This document shows, in pieces, positions 22,301-36,062 of a stretch of DNA of 64,000 nt (position 1 is the first letter of the stretch; each line of letters begins with the position of its first letter). The stretch comes from Sclerurus mexicanus (lineage: Eukaryota > Chordata > Aves > Passeriformes > Furnariidae). The stretch lies in NCBI GenBank assembly GCA_013396755.1, contig VWZF01006906.1, positions 191,709-255,708 of the forward strand, read 5' to 3'. Below the pieces are notes generated by a model. The model did no database searches, was not told the origin of the DNA, and was given only the letters and a program-made list of their open reading frames with translations. The position numbers and the translations under genes were made by a program.

Positions 22301-24969
22301 AGTGACAGTTTCTGCTAGATAAGGATTTGCCCAAACCTGTTTTGTGACCCCACAGATGCAGCATCTTGTGCAACTGAGAATTGTTGTCATCCTTTTGAAG
22401 CCTGTTTTAATACCGATATGAGAAAACAGTTCTGGTTTTAGATCTGTGAGTGTTGTTTGGGGGTTTTTTTCTTTCTTTTTCTCTAGTTGCTGGTTAAGGT
22501 GCCAGATCTTTTACTTAAATGTAGTGATACTACATTTACTGCTAGAACACTCTAATATGAAAGGGAATGAGACCATTTTTCCATCCTCCTGCAATTTTTT
22601 TAGTTTTCATCTGCTGCATATACATTGATATCCTGTGCCTTTAATTTTTTCTGAGGTTTTTTTTTTCAGAGGAGGCACTTGACTGTGAATTTACCTAAGA
22701 AAAGTAAGTCAAAAGTAATTTTGTGTTTCAAGTGGAGCTTATGTAATGTTATGCATGTGCCAATAGTCATTTGAGAAATAAATGGGTTTTTTTCTGAGTT
22801 CTTAAAATGAGCTCTGAGCTGATAGACTCCAGTGGGAAAGCATCCACTATTTTATCTGTAATGTTTGCAGACCAAAGCATAAATCTGATTTATCTGTAAT
22901 GGTTTCCCCATCTACTCTGCTACTTTGAGATTAGCATTTCTGATCCTGTTGATGTATACTGTTCTGAATCAGAGGGCTTAGCTTGTAGTTCTCTCTCTGG
23001 TCATGTTCTCCTGTACAAAACACCAGTGTTCTTCTGTGGCAGACTGTGAAACACTTCTTGGACTTTTAGTTTAATGAAATTTCTTTATCGCTTTGGAAGC
23101 AGAAAAAATTTTAAGTTATTAATTTCTTAAAGATAGATCATAGGATCATTCTTTAAGATTGATTCTGTGTACTGCAGTGGGCTGTTTTCTCTTACAAGTA
23201 GGTATGGTAGAAAAGTACATTACTAATCTTGCGTAATCTCTTCACTGCTGCTGAAAAATACACACAGCAGACAATTTCCACCTCAGATGCACTGTGAGAT
23301 ATTCTAGAAGGAAAACAAAGTCAACTTGATTTTAATAACTTGTTGGGTTTGGTTGTCTTGAAACAGCCATTAAGTTAGAAATCTCTAGGTGGTTTTCAGA
23401 AACAAAAAAGTCTCAGGAACAGGCGTGGAAAATTCTATGCAGGCTCTGAGTTATTGCCCTTGTCCGTTTTCCTGCCGCTGCTGCAGGGTTTCCACTGCAG
23501 CCACCCACCTGTCCCTTGGTCAGTGATTCTCACCCAGGTAGCAGTGGTGGTGGAAAGGGCAGAACTGGCTGCTTCTCAGGCTGCAGGCACTGCCACAGTT
23601 CAGTCTTTCTGTGAGTAGTACACCTTCATTTTCTCTTTGGCAGTAACCTACTGGTACTAATGCTCATTATAATTTCTTCAAACAAAGTATAAATGGTTTT
23701 CGCTGGATTGGTTCTCAGAACCAACTTGCTGATGGATGAGGTTCTGGTGTAAGTAAATGGCGATTTGAAGGGCAGAACCACCATAGCTGGGATCCAGATG
23801 AACTTAAGCCACAACTGATCCAAATTTTCTGTGTCCCGCTTAGTCCACAGGCTTCTAAAATGCACCTACACCAGTGTTAACATATGTTGCTACAGCAGCT
23901 AAGGTCTGCAGTTCATGCTTGCTTTTGGACTTAGGTCTTGAAGAGAAAACTTGCAGAAAGAGTGGTAGTGAATAGAAATACGTCTTGCTGCCCTTCAAAA
24001 TGTAGCCAAACGAGGACAGATGTGCTTGTTTCCAGCAACTGGTGCCACCCAAGTCAGCAGATACATCTTACTTTGCAGTGCTCTTTGGTGCACAGTACAG
24101 TTGTTAAAAAGACCTGGCATAGCCAAATGCAGCGTATCCAATACAGGTGGATCGTACAGGGCTCTTTAGTAGTTGTCCAATTTTGGACTCTTCCAGCAAA
24201 ACCTGATGATGAAAGAGGAGAAAGCAGGTGAGCTGAAAACTCATTTGCAAGTGTTTTTCTCTAGAGAAGAAGGTATTTCCAAGTGCTAAGTAGTGGTTCT
24301 GTTAGCAGTCGTCTCACTGCTTAAAGCAGGTCTGGGTTTTTGGCCCAGGATTTTGATTTTGAGTAAATACTTTTGACACAACAGTGTAATCTGTTCTGTG
24401 TCATAGGTGAACAAGACTCTATGCTTTGTCTAGTTTGGGGATTTTGTCATGACTAGAAATGATTTTTTTCTCCATATCATGCTCTCCCATCTGATGTTTA
24501 TGAAACAAATTTGTGACAATTGGTCTACGGTTTAAGCTTTTAGGCTGAAAGAAGTCAGTGCATGTTTTAAGCTTTATTTGAGGAGCTATCATTATCAATA
24601 GTGAAGTATCCTATTTTTTCTATCCAGATCATATGGTGAGTTTTGTTTAATGTAGAAGCATAAAAAAGCATACAAAAGGAATCCTGTTTTGCTGTTTTGT
24701 AATTATGGTGCATGCCTCTCAGCTAGCTCATCTTTGTGTTATATACCACACTCCTGTCAGTCCCAAAATCATGCATTTACAGTTTTCAAGGGTTTACTGA
24801 AGTCAAACCAGTTACATTTTGGGGGAGTAGTAGTCAAATTTTCTAATTTTTTTCTCACCTTTCACATGCTGCTGTATCTTCTTTGGCTTTTCCTTGTTTG
24901 TAGTACTGGAAGATGTGGCACTTCTGTGTCGCTTTTGTTCTCAGTGCATTGATATTAGAAATAAATGTA
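19331..24969. other. Non-coding DNA, probable CPQ intron 1
   Basis: AT-rich sequence with short open frames only. An AT-rich low-complexity patch of TATA/ATAT steps lies at about 19735-19790. A slightly GC-richer patch at about 23450-24230 has overlapping open frames on both strands, but I recognise no protein in it. If the CpG island is the CPQ promoter, all of this is CPQ intron 1. Confidence 0.5.
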
Positions 24970-25362
24970 TTCAGAGGGGAGAGTTGGGGTTGTTCAGTCT
25001 GTAGAAGATAAGGCTCCAGGGAGACCTTAATGTGGCCTTTCAGTACTTCAAATAAATGCGGAGAGAGACTTTTCAGCAAGGCCTGTTGTGATAGGACAAG
25101 AGGTAATGGTTTTGAACTAAAAGAGGGTAGAATTAGACTAGCTATAAAAGAGACGTTTTTTACACTGAGGGTGATGAAACTCTAGGACAGGTTGCCCAGA
25201 AAGGTGCTAGATGGAATCTCCTTGGAAACATTCAAGGGCAGGTTGGACTGGGCTCTGAGCAACCTGATCTAGTTGAAGCAGTTCCTTCTCTTTGTAGAGG
25301 AGTTGGACTAGGTGACCTTTAAAGATGCCTGCCAACCCAAACTATTCTGATTCTCTGATGGC
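24970..25362 (+). mobile_element. CR1 LINE fragment
   Basis: An old sense-strand CR1 copy. It shows diverged versions of the order seen in the better preserved copy at 18676: gttcagtctgtagaaga, ccagggagacctta, gacaagaggtaatgg, ctaggacaggttgcccaga, ccttggaaacattcaagg, gcaggttggactgggctc, then gttggactaggtgacc and the octamer-like end ctgattctctgatgg. It is truncated at the 5' end and decayed. Confidence 0.88.
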
Positions 25363-28300
25363 TCTTTTCTGAAAATCTACAAGACGCAGCCTGATTGAGC
25401 AGCTGTAGACAGGAATGAGAGCATGGGAAAGTTCCTTTGAAGAATGTTATATAAAAATAACTATTGGGATCTTATCAGCATGTGAACTCTATATAAAAAA
25501 AACCCCAGATGCACACTGGATAACTAATAATTAGACTAGGCACCTGTCTAATGCAACCTCCCAAAATTATCAAAATAAAACATGCTGTCTTACATCGCCT
25601 GTCCCAACAGGCAAACACCACAGGAAGGATGAAAGTCAGCTAACAGTTGAATTTTTCTTGGAAAACATTTTCAGCTGTGGTGTGGTAACAGCTGGACTGT
25701 TTTCTGCAAGCACCACTGCAACTGTGGTGGTGGTCTGTGTAAGCTCAGCTGTTCTGAAAGCAGAAGGTAACTTTGCTGTAAAAAAACCCCTTAATCTAGG
25801 AATTAAATAGGATAGTAAACTTCAGAAATGTAGGCTTCTTGCTGACCTTGCCTGTTCTCCAGGTGTTTATATCAAAGTACTTTGTACTCAACAAGTAGGG
25901 TTTGTTGGTAAACATGGATTAAGTGGTGTAGGATTATTTTTGCCATCAGGTCTGTTTCAATGGATACCTGGGAAGTTGTCATCAGCGAGCAGGACTGATA
26001 CATAATTCATTGCCCAAAGCACTATTTATGGCCTGGGGTGGTTTCCAAATAGTTTCAAAGAAGAGCTTTCTGAGGAGTGACCCTAATATGGAAACCATGG
26101 AAGTGTAGCTACTTGTGGTAAGACAATCATCCTGAAAGGATCGGCACTTCACCAAGAAGTCTAAGAGGACTATTTGGCTGCTTCTGAATGCAGAAGCAGT
26201 GGTAACTTCACGTGAACTCTACCTCATCAACTGACTCTGCTTGCAAGCTGATACATGTGATAAAATGGAAACCAAGTGTAAGCAATCCTCCAGTTGCTTA
26301 CATTTAACTTGGAATTGCATTTAGTTTGTAAAGGAACTGACATTTGCAACATCTGAAGGATGCAGAGCGTCCATTTTTTCCTCATATTAGTGACACCAGA
26401 ATCCTAAATGTTAAATAGTCTCTTTACTTATGCTGTGGATAAAGCCCTCTGGATTTTATGCAGTTATGTTAGGGAAAATATGTGGGTTTGAAAATCAACA
26501 TTTATAGATAAATCAGAGTGCTCTAAGTGGTTGTTTCTGCAAGCTTTTGTCCCCTCAGTGATTGGTCTTGTGACTAGAAACACTTTAAGGCCATGTTCCC
26601 AAAGCTGTGCTTGCAGAAGGCTACTGAGGAGGTAGGATAAAAAGCAGGGGTGTCTTAATACCCTGGGACCCCTGCCCAGTTTGAGAACATTGTGTGTAAA
26701 TAGCAATTTAAAGATTGTCTAAATAGCTTCACTTTTTATGGTGTACCAGGCATAATGTATCCAACAAACCCAGGAGTCTGTGGCTGTCACCTGCAATAGC
26801 AGAAGGACAGGAGGAGCAACGGGGGTATGAAGTGAAGGTGTGGGCTCTCTGTGTTCTGCTTGGCTGAAGTCCCTGTGTACTTCCTGAGCTCAAGTGTAGT
26901 CACTTACCTGAACCTGGTGTGTTCTTGGCAGTGCCGACAAGTTGTTTTTTTCAAAGATGGCCAGTGTAAAAACTTCTCTGTGTGTTGGTTTTGCCCTATG
27001 CAATCTGAACTGTGCAGAAATATTTAAGACATAGGAGGAAACTCCTGTCTGTTTCATTTCCTCCCATGCTTTCTTGGCATCATTTAGTGTCTGAATGTTA
27101 TTTTTCAGGTGCAGCATCAGAATCATGTCAGTGCAAAGTCAGAGAGGTGTCTGAACTTTTGCAGAGGTAGGGTTGATCACATTCTGTCACTGTCCTCTCT
27201 ATAAAATTGGTGTGTTTATTCTGTTTTGTTTGTAAATTTTTCTTGTTTTTTTTTTCCTCTTTCCAGTTTGATTTCCAGTTGACTTTTTGTAATATGACCA
27301 ATTGCTTCACTGCAGCAAAAGCTTTTGACAGTCTCCTCCTGGTAGTGTCAGAAGGATGGGGCTGAATGGTCATGCTAAGTAAAATGTCTTCCATGTGGCA
27401 ACTGAATCACTTGGAGATAGCACTTGGAGATGGCACTTCTGGGTCACTCCTCTTCCAATGGTTTGTCTGTTTTGTCTGGTTGTAGTTTAAAGCATGTGTG
27501 TCTCAGTGTGTCTGTGCAGTGCATAGCACTGTGGACCCTGGTGGTAACTGGAAGGTGTTGAACATTGCTTGAAGTTAAAAAAAAGTTAAAACTGATAGGT
27601 CTCTGCTGTCAGCTGACTTTTTGATCCTTCAATAGCAAAATGTTTTGATAATTCTTAGTCTTGTAAGTGGCTGTAAAAAGTAATTAAAAGTTAAATACAG
27701 AATCAGAACTGCCTTGTGCATAGTAACTGTAGTGCTCCATAATCAAATGTGTGCCGCACTGCGGAGGAGCTTTAATGAAAAAGTGGTGTTGGAGCTTTCC
27801 TTCACATCAGAAAGAGGTCTAGTTTTGCTTAAGTATTTCTCAAAATTCTCTCAAGCTCTTTAAGTCAAATATATTTATCTTCCTTGCATCTGTTCTTTGA
27901 CTTGGTTCTTTAAACTTTTTAAGCTTGCTTTTTTTTTTCCCCCTACATTTCAGTGCAGTCTTCAGTGGGATGGTGGCCCCAACTGTGCATTGTCACTGAA
28001 CTGTAGTAATGTGTTTCTGATGTTGATATGTTGAAAAACAGTATGATATTTGAGTACTATTATGCTCTAGTGAACAGGATGAAATCATAAATGATGTACT
28101 TATATCTCATTGAGATTAATATCCCTTCCCACCCTTAATGTAAGTAATGTGTGCATCATAAAGATCATTTTTCTGTCAGTTGTAATGAGACATTCTTGAT
28201 GCTGTGCCTTTTTCATATAGTTGTATTTCCAAATTCATCCTTTGTTTCTCTGGAGAGGTGGGTGTATCCTACAATAAGAAGGGAAAACACTAAGATATCA

Positions 28301-31300
28301 GTTCTTAACAAGTCTAGCAATGTGTTGGCCAGATTTCTCAGCTTCATGAAACCATTTGAATAGTGTTACTGTAGCAGCAGGAGGAACATACCTTTTCTTG
28401 TGACTGTAAAGAAAGACTGTGAAAAAACATGACAAAAAAGTTGTTTAGAAAAGGTACAGTTATTTTAATGTGGAAATTTTATTTACTAATATTCTTATAT
28501 ATCCTGTATTCAGCATTGCTGAATAATTATTGACTTAATTTGGAACTGTTTATAGTGTGTACATTTGCATTGTAGGCATATGGAGTAAAATAGCTAAAAT
28601 GGCTGAATACTTTTGAAAAAGTTAATACTATCTTTTTTTGGTCTTTGTTTAATGTGCATAAATTTTCTCTGAACTTGTTGACTTAAAATGAAAAATTTCG
28701 TTTCATATACAAAGCAAAAAGTGCTTTGTAGGTATATTATTCTTGTCATGTATGAAAATGCTAAGAATTTAATGTAAGGGTTTCTAATTGTGGAGTGGCA
28801 CAGCACGTAATGTATGTAGGTGCAAATATCAACTGAAGCAATTTTTTGTTAAGGCCAGACTGGTCACTTCATCAGCAAACTTGGCCTGTTGCAGTCCATT
28901 ATGTAATTAGTAACTAAGGTTGCTTATTTTGGTGGTTCATTTTGGTAAATATCCTGACCCGTAGTACTGTATGTCATCTTTAAAACTGAGATTTCATTGT
29001 TGGAAGGAGACACTCAGTGATTGTATTGTCTGGCCAAAACAGGGAGCACCACAGGGCACACGTGTTCTGTAGGGCTGAACAGCCTTCTGCCAGAATGCTG
29101 CTTGGAGGAGCACCAAGGAGTGCCTGCGAGTGCCAGATACATGGCAGTTTGATTCCTTTTGGCTTTCATAGGGGTGGCAGCCCAACCTTTGCTCTGCCTG
29201 TTGTCAACAAAACTTGTTTTGCTCCTGTTACAACGTCCATCAGTCATTTTACAGCTTTTGAGCTTTTGCTATCCAGATATATGGCTTGATCTTTTGCTCA
29301 TGGCTCATACCTTCTGTTTTAGGCTATCTCCTGGTAGGAAAATAGGTGTCATCATTCAGCTGGATGTGGTCTACTAGTCTTTCAGTAAAAACTTAGAAAG
29401 AAAATATTTAGCATCAGTATTGTGAGAATAATTTAACTCAATACAGGATGTAAGATGTCTTGTTGAATATGTTTTCATAAAGAAACTTAGTTTAGAATTT
29501 TGGATGAAGTATTGGGCCTTGATAGCAATTCTTGTGTTTGGTGTCCATTAATTTGTGCCCTCTTATTTCTCTCTTTTGTGTATTTTATTTTCCAAAGCCT
29601 GATTCATCTCCCCAGATAAGAATATACAGAAAGTGCAGAAGAGGTAGTAAGAGAAGATTTCTGTGGTTATGTTACTTCAATCAAAAGAGAGTGCTTTTCA
29701 CCCATAGGAAAGGCAGAAAGTAAAATATGTAGTTCTGAAGAGTTTGTGTCTCAGTTATTTATGAATTTTGTGAAAAGGTAGGAGATATGTGTCTCTTCCA
29801 AGAGGCTTTACAGTCAAGAAAGGTTCCATTAGTTAGGAAGATGCCACTAACATTTTATCTCTGAGTAGATGTGTTTGAATATGTTAATTTGTTTTCATAA
29901 GCCAGTCATTCTGTGTCTGAAGGGAACCTGTCTTGATTTTACACTAGGGCTATAGTTGTGGACTCGAAGGAAGTTGAGCATAAAAATACCAGGTAATATA
30001 ATTGCAGCCCTATTCTCATATGTTTTGATGTAATTGTCCAAATCTTTTCCACCCTCCCCTCAGTTGTCTTTCAACACCATCAGCTGGCTTTAGCTATATA
30101 CTTTGGCATTCATTGTAGTATGAACAACACTGTATTTCGGCATCATTGTTTCCTAACTGCCTTCCATTCATTAAATATTTCTGTTCTATTCAGTTGTTCT
30201 CATAAAAAAATCCAGCTGAATTCCTGTCTTTTGCCTCTGAAAAGATAATGTTCTCCCTTTTGAATACTGTTTGTATTTTGCATGCTCATTAAGAAGAATA
30301 ATATCAGCTGCTACATGGCAGAGGTATTGTTTAGTGGTTGTGGGGTTTTTTGTTATTGTTAACTTAATTTTTGTCTTGGTTGTCATTGCTTCTTAGGGAA
30401 GTAGCTGACTGATCATTTCTGTAGCTTTGCTGATACAGTACTCTGCATATGGATTACAGTGTGATTCTTCAGGATTATTGCCATCCGTTTTAGCAGAAGC
30501 TACTAAATAAGATTATATCAAGGTAGCCTGATACTATTCTGAGGCTTGGAGGTGACGGAAGAGGGAAGAGTGGCTCCTTTTGCTGCTTCCTTCCTATGTT
30601 AAGCTATAGTACTTCCCCCATACTGACTCTATGTGGGGAATGAACTTCTGCCAAATGGGGAGCTATGACTGCAGTGTCTATTGGCATGTTTGGACTTTCT
30701 CAGTCTTAATCCTTAGACATTTTTAAACTTTTCACTTCCTTTTCTGTCTACATAAGTCAATATCACTACTTGAGCCTACATGGTCATAGGTCACACTTTT
30801 CAAGAATTTCAGCATTCATCTTCAGTTGTAGCTAATCAAGATAGTTCTTGGGAAGTTGGTAAAGGTAAAACAGTTCAGGTATTTCCTCCGGCATTTTATA
30901 TTTTTTGGTCCAAGTAATAAGACTGCTCAAAGTCTTATGTCCATAATGTGGTGTACTTTTCCTTAGTTTTAGGTGTAAAAAGGCCAATTTTAAGGCCTTT
31001 GTAATGTAAACACTAGCTTTGACTGTGTGTGTTCCCAAACCCAAGATTTTTCAAAGTGATTAAATATTCTCCCAGATGAGGAATCTTGACAATTCTGGAA
31101 AAGCAGTCTTTGAGGAATGTCTGCATTTCTGCTTCACTCTTCAGGATCATAAACCTTGCCCCTCTGTCCTCTTCATCTTTATAAGTGATGGAAGAACTCT
31201 GACTTTATTTTTAGGCAGAAATCTCCTCCTCATTTTGCAAGTTCACCTAGCCTTCTGGCCATCCTACTCCACAGCTGTCACAACAAACTTTTTTCCAGTG

Positions 31301-32151
31301 CTATTAAATGTATCAGACATCACTCTGCAGCATGTGAGTTTGTTACCCTAGGGCTTTTCAGTCTATTCTCATGTCATCAAAACCATTGTGTGATTTCAAG
31401 ATTTCCTACATTCCTTGGAGGAAAATCAAATGGTATGTGGTTAGGAAACTGATAGATACTCTGCAGATATAGCAGATCTCTAGCAATGAAGTGGTTAATA
31501 TCCTCAATTCATTGTTTTCTTTCCTCCATTTCCCATAACCAGGACTCCTGTGAACTCTCTGTATCCTTTTGTCTGTATTTTCAACTGGGATTTTGGGAAA
31601 ACTTTGCCACACTGGAGAAGAAGCAGTGCTCTAACTTTGTTAATCCTATTTTTGTGCCCTTTGCTCCATTTTCTGTTTTCTGATTGCTGTAGACAGTGTT
31701 CTCATCTGAGAGATTTTTTGTCCTTTCTCTCTCATTCTTTTCCATCTGTAACATTTAAGTAATTTATGGAGTAGTGATTTTAATGGTGGTAACACCAGTT
31801 AGCCTGGTTAGAGATTGGCTATGCTAAACTTCTTTTCTGTAAGGGCATCAAAAGATGTAGAGCCCAATGATGTTGCCCTTTAGCATCAAAGACAGCAGTT
31901 AGCTACAGACAAATGGATCAGACAATAGGTAGGAGCATCCTTAAAGTAGCTGCTATTATATGTATCTTATGACATCCTCTGCACTACGGGCGTAGTACTG
32001 TGCTGTACATTTCATTCTCTTTCATACTGATTTGAGCTGGAAAAGACTTAATTTCCTGCCTTTAATTTCTCTTCTTCTTCTGCATACCTACAACCTTTCT
32101 CCCTTGATTGTTTAAATCCTTTCAGCTTGTGTTCATGGCCTCCTTTCATAT
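25363..32151. other. Non-coding DNA, probable CPQ intron 1
   Basis: AT-rich sequence. Several short open frames exist, including consecutive minus-strand frames at about 26890-27394, but none shows a recognisable domain or conserved splice structure. No RNA gene was recognised. Confidence 0.5.
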
Positions 32152-33400
32152 TCTGAATCACAGATTTGATTTCTAAGACATGTTTTGAGCTCTAGTCCAA
32201 ACTGCCTATTTAAGCAGGGTCATCTGCCCAGGTTGTGCAAGCCCATGCGTAGACAATTTTGGAATATGTCCCCATATGGACACTTCACAACCTCTTCAGG
32301 CAACTGCTTCCAGTGTTTGACTACCCTCACAGTGAAAAAAAAAGTGCATTCTTGTGTTCAGTTGGAATTTCATACATCCCAATTTTTGTCCATTGCCTCT
32401 TATTCTCTTGGTGAGTTACCACTGGAAAGAGCCTGGCTCTGTCTGCTTTGTTCCCTTCCATCAGGTGTTTATACTCAGTGATGAAACCCCTCTGACTCTT
32501 CTTCTCCAGGCTGAACAGTCACCATTTTTTCAGCCTCTCAGCATAGAATAGACACTCCAGTTCCTTAATCATCTTTGTGGCCCTTTGTTGTACTCTGTCC
32601 GGTATGTCCATGTCTCTCTTGTACTTGGAAGCCCAGAAATGAAAAAATACTCCAGTTGTGGTCTCACAAATGCTGAGTAGAGGGGAAAGATCACATCCCT
32701 CCACCTGCTGGCAACACTCCTAATGTGCAGCCCAGCATGCTGTTGGTCTTTGCTGACTCTTCTCTATCAAGCTCCTTTCCATCTGGACGTCCCCAGCCTG
32801 TCTTAGGACACGTGGGTTAGTCCTCCCCAGATGCAGGACTTTTTGAACTTCATGAGCTTTCTGCATGCCTGCTTGGTTGTTCCACTGATTTTCAACCCAC
32901 TTTACTGTCTGCTTATCCAGCCTATACTTCATCACCTACTCTAAAACCTTTAGGGAGACTGCCAACTGCCTTATTAATGTCAATGTCCAATGTTCTCCCG
33001 TCTTCTACCAGGCCAGCAATTTTTTCCTAGAAGGGTGTCATGTTGATTGTGCACAATTTCCTGGTGGTAAATCCATGCTAACTATTCTGAATCACGTTCT
33101 TGTCCCTCATATGTTTGGAAGTAATCTCCAGGACTTTTCTCCTGCCCCCGTGCTAGAGCTTGATGTGAGGCTGATAGGTCTGTAGTTCCCTGCATCTTAC
33201 TTCTTGAAGACAGGAGTGACATGACCTTCTAAGTATAATGGAGCGTGGCCTTGACAGCCAGCTCTCAATATTTGTGGGTAACCCCAATGAGGCCACATGG
33301 ATTTATATATGTACAGTTCATTTAAGTGCTCCCTAACCTGGTTTTCCTCCACCAAGAGTGTGTCTTCTTTGCTCCAGACTTTCCCTTTGAAATGTTCCGC
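32152..33400 (-). mobile_element. Long CR1 LINE remnant, about 1.25 kb
   Basis: The longest CR1 in the window, in antisense orientation to CPQ. Reading the + strand it carries the reverse complement of the CR1 3' tail and then of ORF2. Typical blocks are ctccaggctgaacagtc, cctcctttgtggccctttg-like sequence, cttgtacttggaagccc, gcaggactttttgaactt, ggtaaatccatgctaact and ctgataggtctgtagttccc. On the minus strand, fragments such as DMDIPDRVQQRATKMIKELE and RLDKQTVKWVENQWN are reverse-transcriptase-ORF remnants, interrupted by stops and frameshifts. The right edge is fuzzy. It is not capable of transposition. Confidence 0.88.
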
Positions 33401-35304
33401 TAGGATTTTGCCAGATGAAATCTCTCTCTTATGTGGACTGTGTTCAGACTATCCCTTCCTTGTGTGTATGGATCCAAGTACTGCCATGGCTGGATGATCC
33501 CCGTCTGTTTCATGAACAGTTAAATGCATTGAACAATTTTGGCTGTCCTGTTGTGTTTTATTAATTTGGTTGGCACTGTGATGTTCATTTGCTGAGTGTT
33601 AACTAGTCAGATGTGCAAAAATAAGTAATCTCCTTTCCTAGATGATTCACTGCGGGGCATGAAATTAAAGTTGCAGAGACAGAGACAACAGCTTTGTGAT
33701 TCTTTCCCTGAAATAGCAGTGGAGTGATTCCTCTGTTGCAGTCCGAGTATGATGTTATTTTCCCTAGCAGGGAATTATTTCTGATAGCTGCTTTTGAACA
33801 GATTATGCTCAGCTATTCAAGGAAAACACAGTAAATTACGTTTCCATTTTTGTGTCCTTGCCCAGAGTTTGAATTAAGTTACGCTCCTCTTACAATGCAT
33901 TGGCAGGAAGTAAAATGCTGTGCAAGGCAAAGGTATGTTACATCCACCAAAGCTGTGGAAGCATGTCTGTTCTCAGTGTTCAGTGGGAAATTCCTGGAAG
34001 AAGTGCAGCTCTTAAATGCAGCTCCTCTGGGGCAGCCTTTGGAGTGAGGATGCTGCTGGTTTTGAATGAGGCCAGGAAGAATAAAGCAAGCATTTCTTAG
34101 TTAAGGGAATTATGATAACTGCAGTTTCATTTCTCCATTGAAAAAAGTGAAGGAAGTTGGTAGCTGAGGGCTCTTTGAGGTGGTCAGTGTTAATTAAACA
34201 ATCCCCAGCTGTTTTCTCTGTGACAGCTAAGTGTATCAGCTTTGTCTGGTAGATTTTGCAAACCCAAACAAAACTCCAAACCTTAGGTTTTTGAAACTAA
34301 CTCTATAAAGTAGTTGTCTTACTCCATCCAGCAACCATTTCTTATGGCAGAAATCAGATTATCCAGCTTTCTTCTTTGTGCATGATGAACTTGGCAAAAA
34401 TCAGGAACGAGCATGGTCATCCTGAGAAAATTACTGATGTCTCTGGCAGAAGATGTCTATGAGCATGTAACTGGTCCAAAGGGAAAGAAAATAGGGAAAG
34501 TGCAAAGCATAGCAAAAAAAATACACCAATACCCTCTGTGTAGTATAACCACAAATAAACAGTAAGTCAGACTATAAAAAGCATTTTGCAGTTCTCAGGC
34601 AGTGTCCTGAGATAACCCAAGTCTTCTGCTCCTGGTTGTGTAAGACCTTTGCCCTGTCTGTCTCGCAAAGAGAGATGAAATATCTGTGATAGATTTACCA
34701 TTCATAGATGAAATCAAAAATGATTTTTGTTGTTCTTTTGGGAAAATGATTCTACTCGGTGAAGAACTTGCTGCTTCCTTGTTCTCAAGTCTAGGGGACA
34801 TTTGAATAATTAAGGAGAATAGCTTAATATTCTTATATTGCTAAAGCTATTGCTTAAATTGCTGTGAAAAGACCCTTAAAGGCCTATGGAAGGCTGAAAA
34901 TTTGTGTTGGTTATCATACAAGCTAGGCATGGTAACTCCAAAATGCTTGCATGTGTGTTTTCGTGGGTACTGGGGTGTTTTTGTTTGATTGTTTGTTTCT
35001 GAATTCTGAATTTGGTTTAATACTTTCACCCTTTCTATGTCTTATTTCCGCATTGCACAGCCAGTGTTTCAGATGGTATCTATGGATGCATGCCTAGTGG
35101 GTCATCCTCCCTTTCTGGGAGCTGATCCGAAGCTCTCATAAATGTTGTGTGTTGCCTCTTCTGTTTCTCTTGATGAATCTGTGCTTCTTATTGCCTGTAC
35201 ACTAATATGCACAATATGGGGAATACATACAAGAATTTAAAAATCTGTATGCAGTTGCAGGGCTATGATTTTGCTGGGGTCATGGAGGTGTGGAAGGATA
35301 GCTC
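33401..35304. other. Non-coding DNA, probable CPQ intron 1
   Basis: No gene, RNA or clear repeat was recognised; sequence is moderately AT-rich with short chance open frames. Confidence 0.5.
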
Positions 35305-35520
35305 AAATGATTGATGCTGCAGTGGATGAATATATGCCCTTTAGGAAGGACAGACTGGGAAGAAAAGGAGATGGAGTTGCCCTCTATGTGAGAGGCCAGC
35401 TGTAGTGCTTGGAGTTCTGCCTGGGGATGGATGATGAACCTACTGAGAGTTTATGGATAAGGATTAAAGAGCAGACCAGTGTGGGTGACTTTGTAGTCCG
35501 AAGAAAGCTTGTTAATATTC
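35305..35520 (+). mobile_element. CR1 ORF2 endonuclease-region fragment
   Basis: The translated + strand gives FRKDRLGRKGDGVALYVRGQ, a stop, and then ESLWIRIKEQTSVGDFVV. This is the recognisable order of the CR1/LINE apurinic endonuclease region (DRLGRRGGGVALYV...ESLWVKI). The fragment stops exactly where the minus-strand LTR begins at 35521, so the LTR either inserted into it or replaced its continuation. It is decayed, with an in-frame stop. Confidence 0.7.
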
Positions 35521-36062
35521 TGGCATGGCTTAACCCCAGATGGTAACATAGTCCCTTTCCTACCCCTCAGGGAGGAGACACAGAAAAAGAAGTACAAAAA
35601 CTCTGAACTGTTCAGATAAGAACAGTTTAATAGGTAAAGAGAAGTAAAGTATTATAATAATAATGATAAAAATAATAATAATAATTAAAAAAATGAAACG
35701 CAGAAAGAGTGATGCACACAGCAGTTGCTCACCACCTGCTAATCAATGCCCAGTCCATCCCTGAGCAGTGATCAGTCCCTTCCAGTCAACTCCTGTTCAG
35801 TTTGTGTGCTGAACAGGATATGGAATATCCCTTTGGCCAGTTTGGGTCAGCTGTCTTGGCTGTGCTCCCTCCCAGCTTCTTGTGCATCTCCTCACTGGCA
35901 GAGCATGAGACACTGGGAAGTCCTTGACTGAGGGTAAGCACTGCTTAGCAACAACCAAAACATCAGCGTGGTATCAACATTATTCTCATGCTGAATCCAA
36001 AACACAGCACTGCACCAGCTACTAAGAAGAAAATGATCTCTATCCCATCTGAAACCAGGGCA
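35521..36062 (-). mobile_element. Solo ERVL-like LTR (antisense), upstream of CPQ exon 2
   Basis: On the minus strand this runs from TGCCCTGGTTTCAG to GGGGTTAAGCCATGCCA, with the TG...CA ends of a retroviral LTR. It is a close relative of the LTR at 49479-50050. It matches that copy perfectly over 43 nt (35900-35942 against 49599-49641) and over about 30 nt of the next block. It contains an AT-rich trinucleotide patch (ataataata) at about 35652-35686. No internal gag/pol sequence adjoins it, so it is a solo LTR. The bases flanking it do not form an obvious target duplication. It lies only 508 bp upstream of the CPQ exon 2 acceptor. Confidence 0.88.

Noticed and set aside
23600..24230. Possible processed pseudogene on the minus strand
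   Set aside because: Overlapping frames look moderately protein-like, but no parent gene was recognised and frames are broken.
26890..27394. Two consecutive minus-strand open frames (88 and 78 codons) that could be a decayed retrocopy
   Set aside because: I could not match them to any known protein, and no poly(A) tail or target duplication is evident. Chance cannot be excluded.
32519..32935. Two minus-strand frames with reverse-transcriptase-ORF similarity
   Set aside because: They are broken remnants inside the CR1 at 32152-33400, not independent genes.
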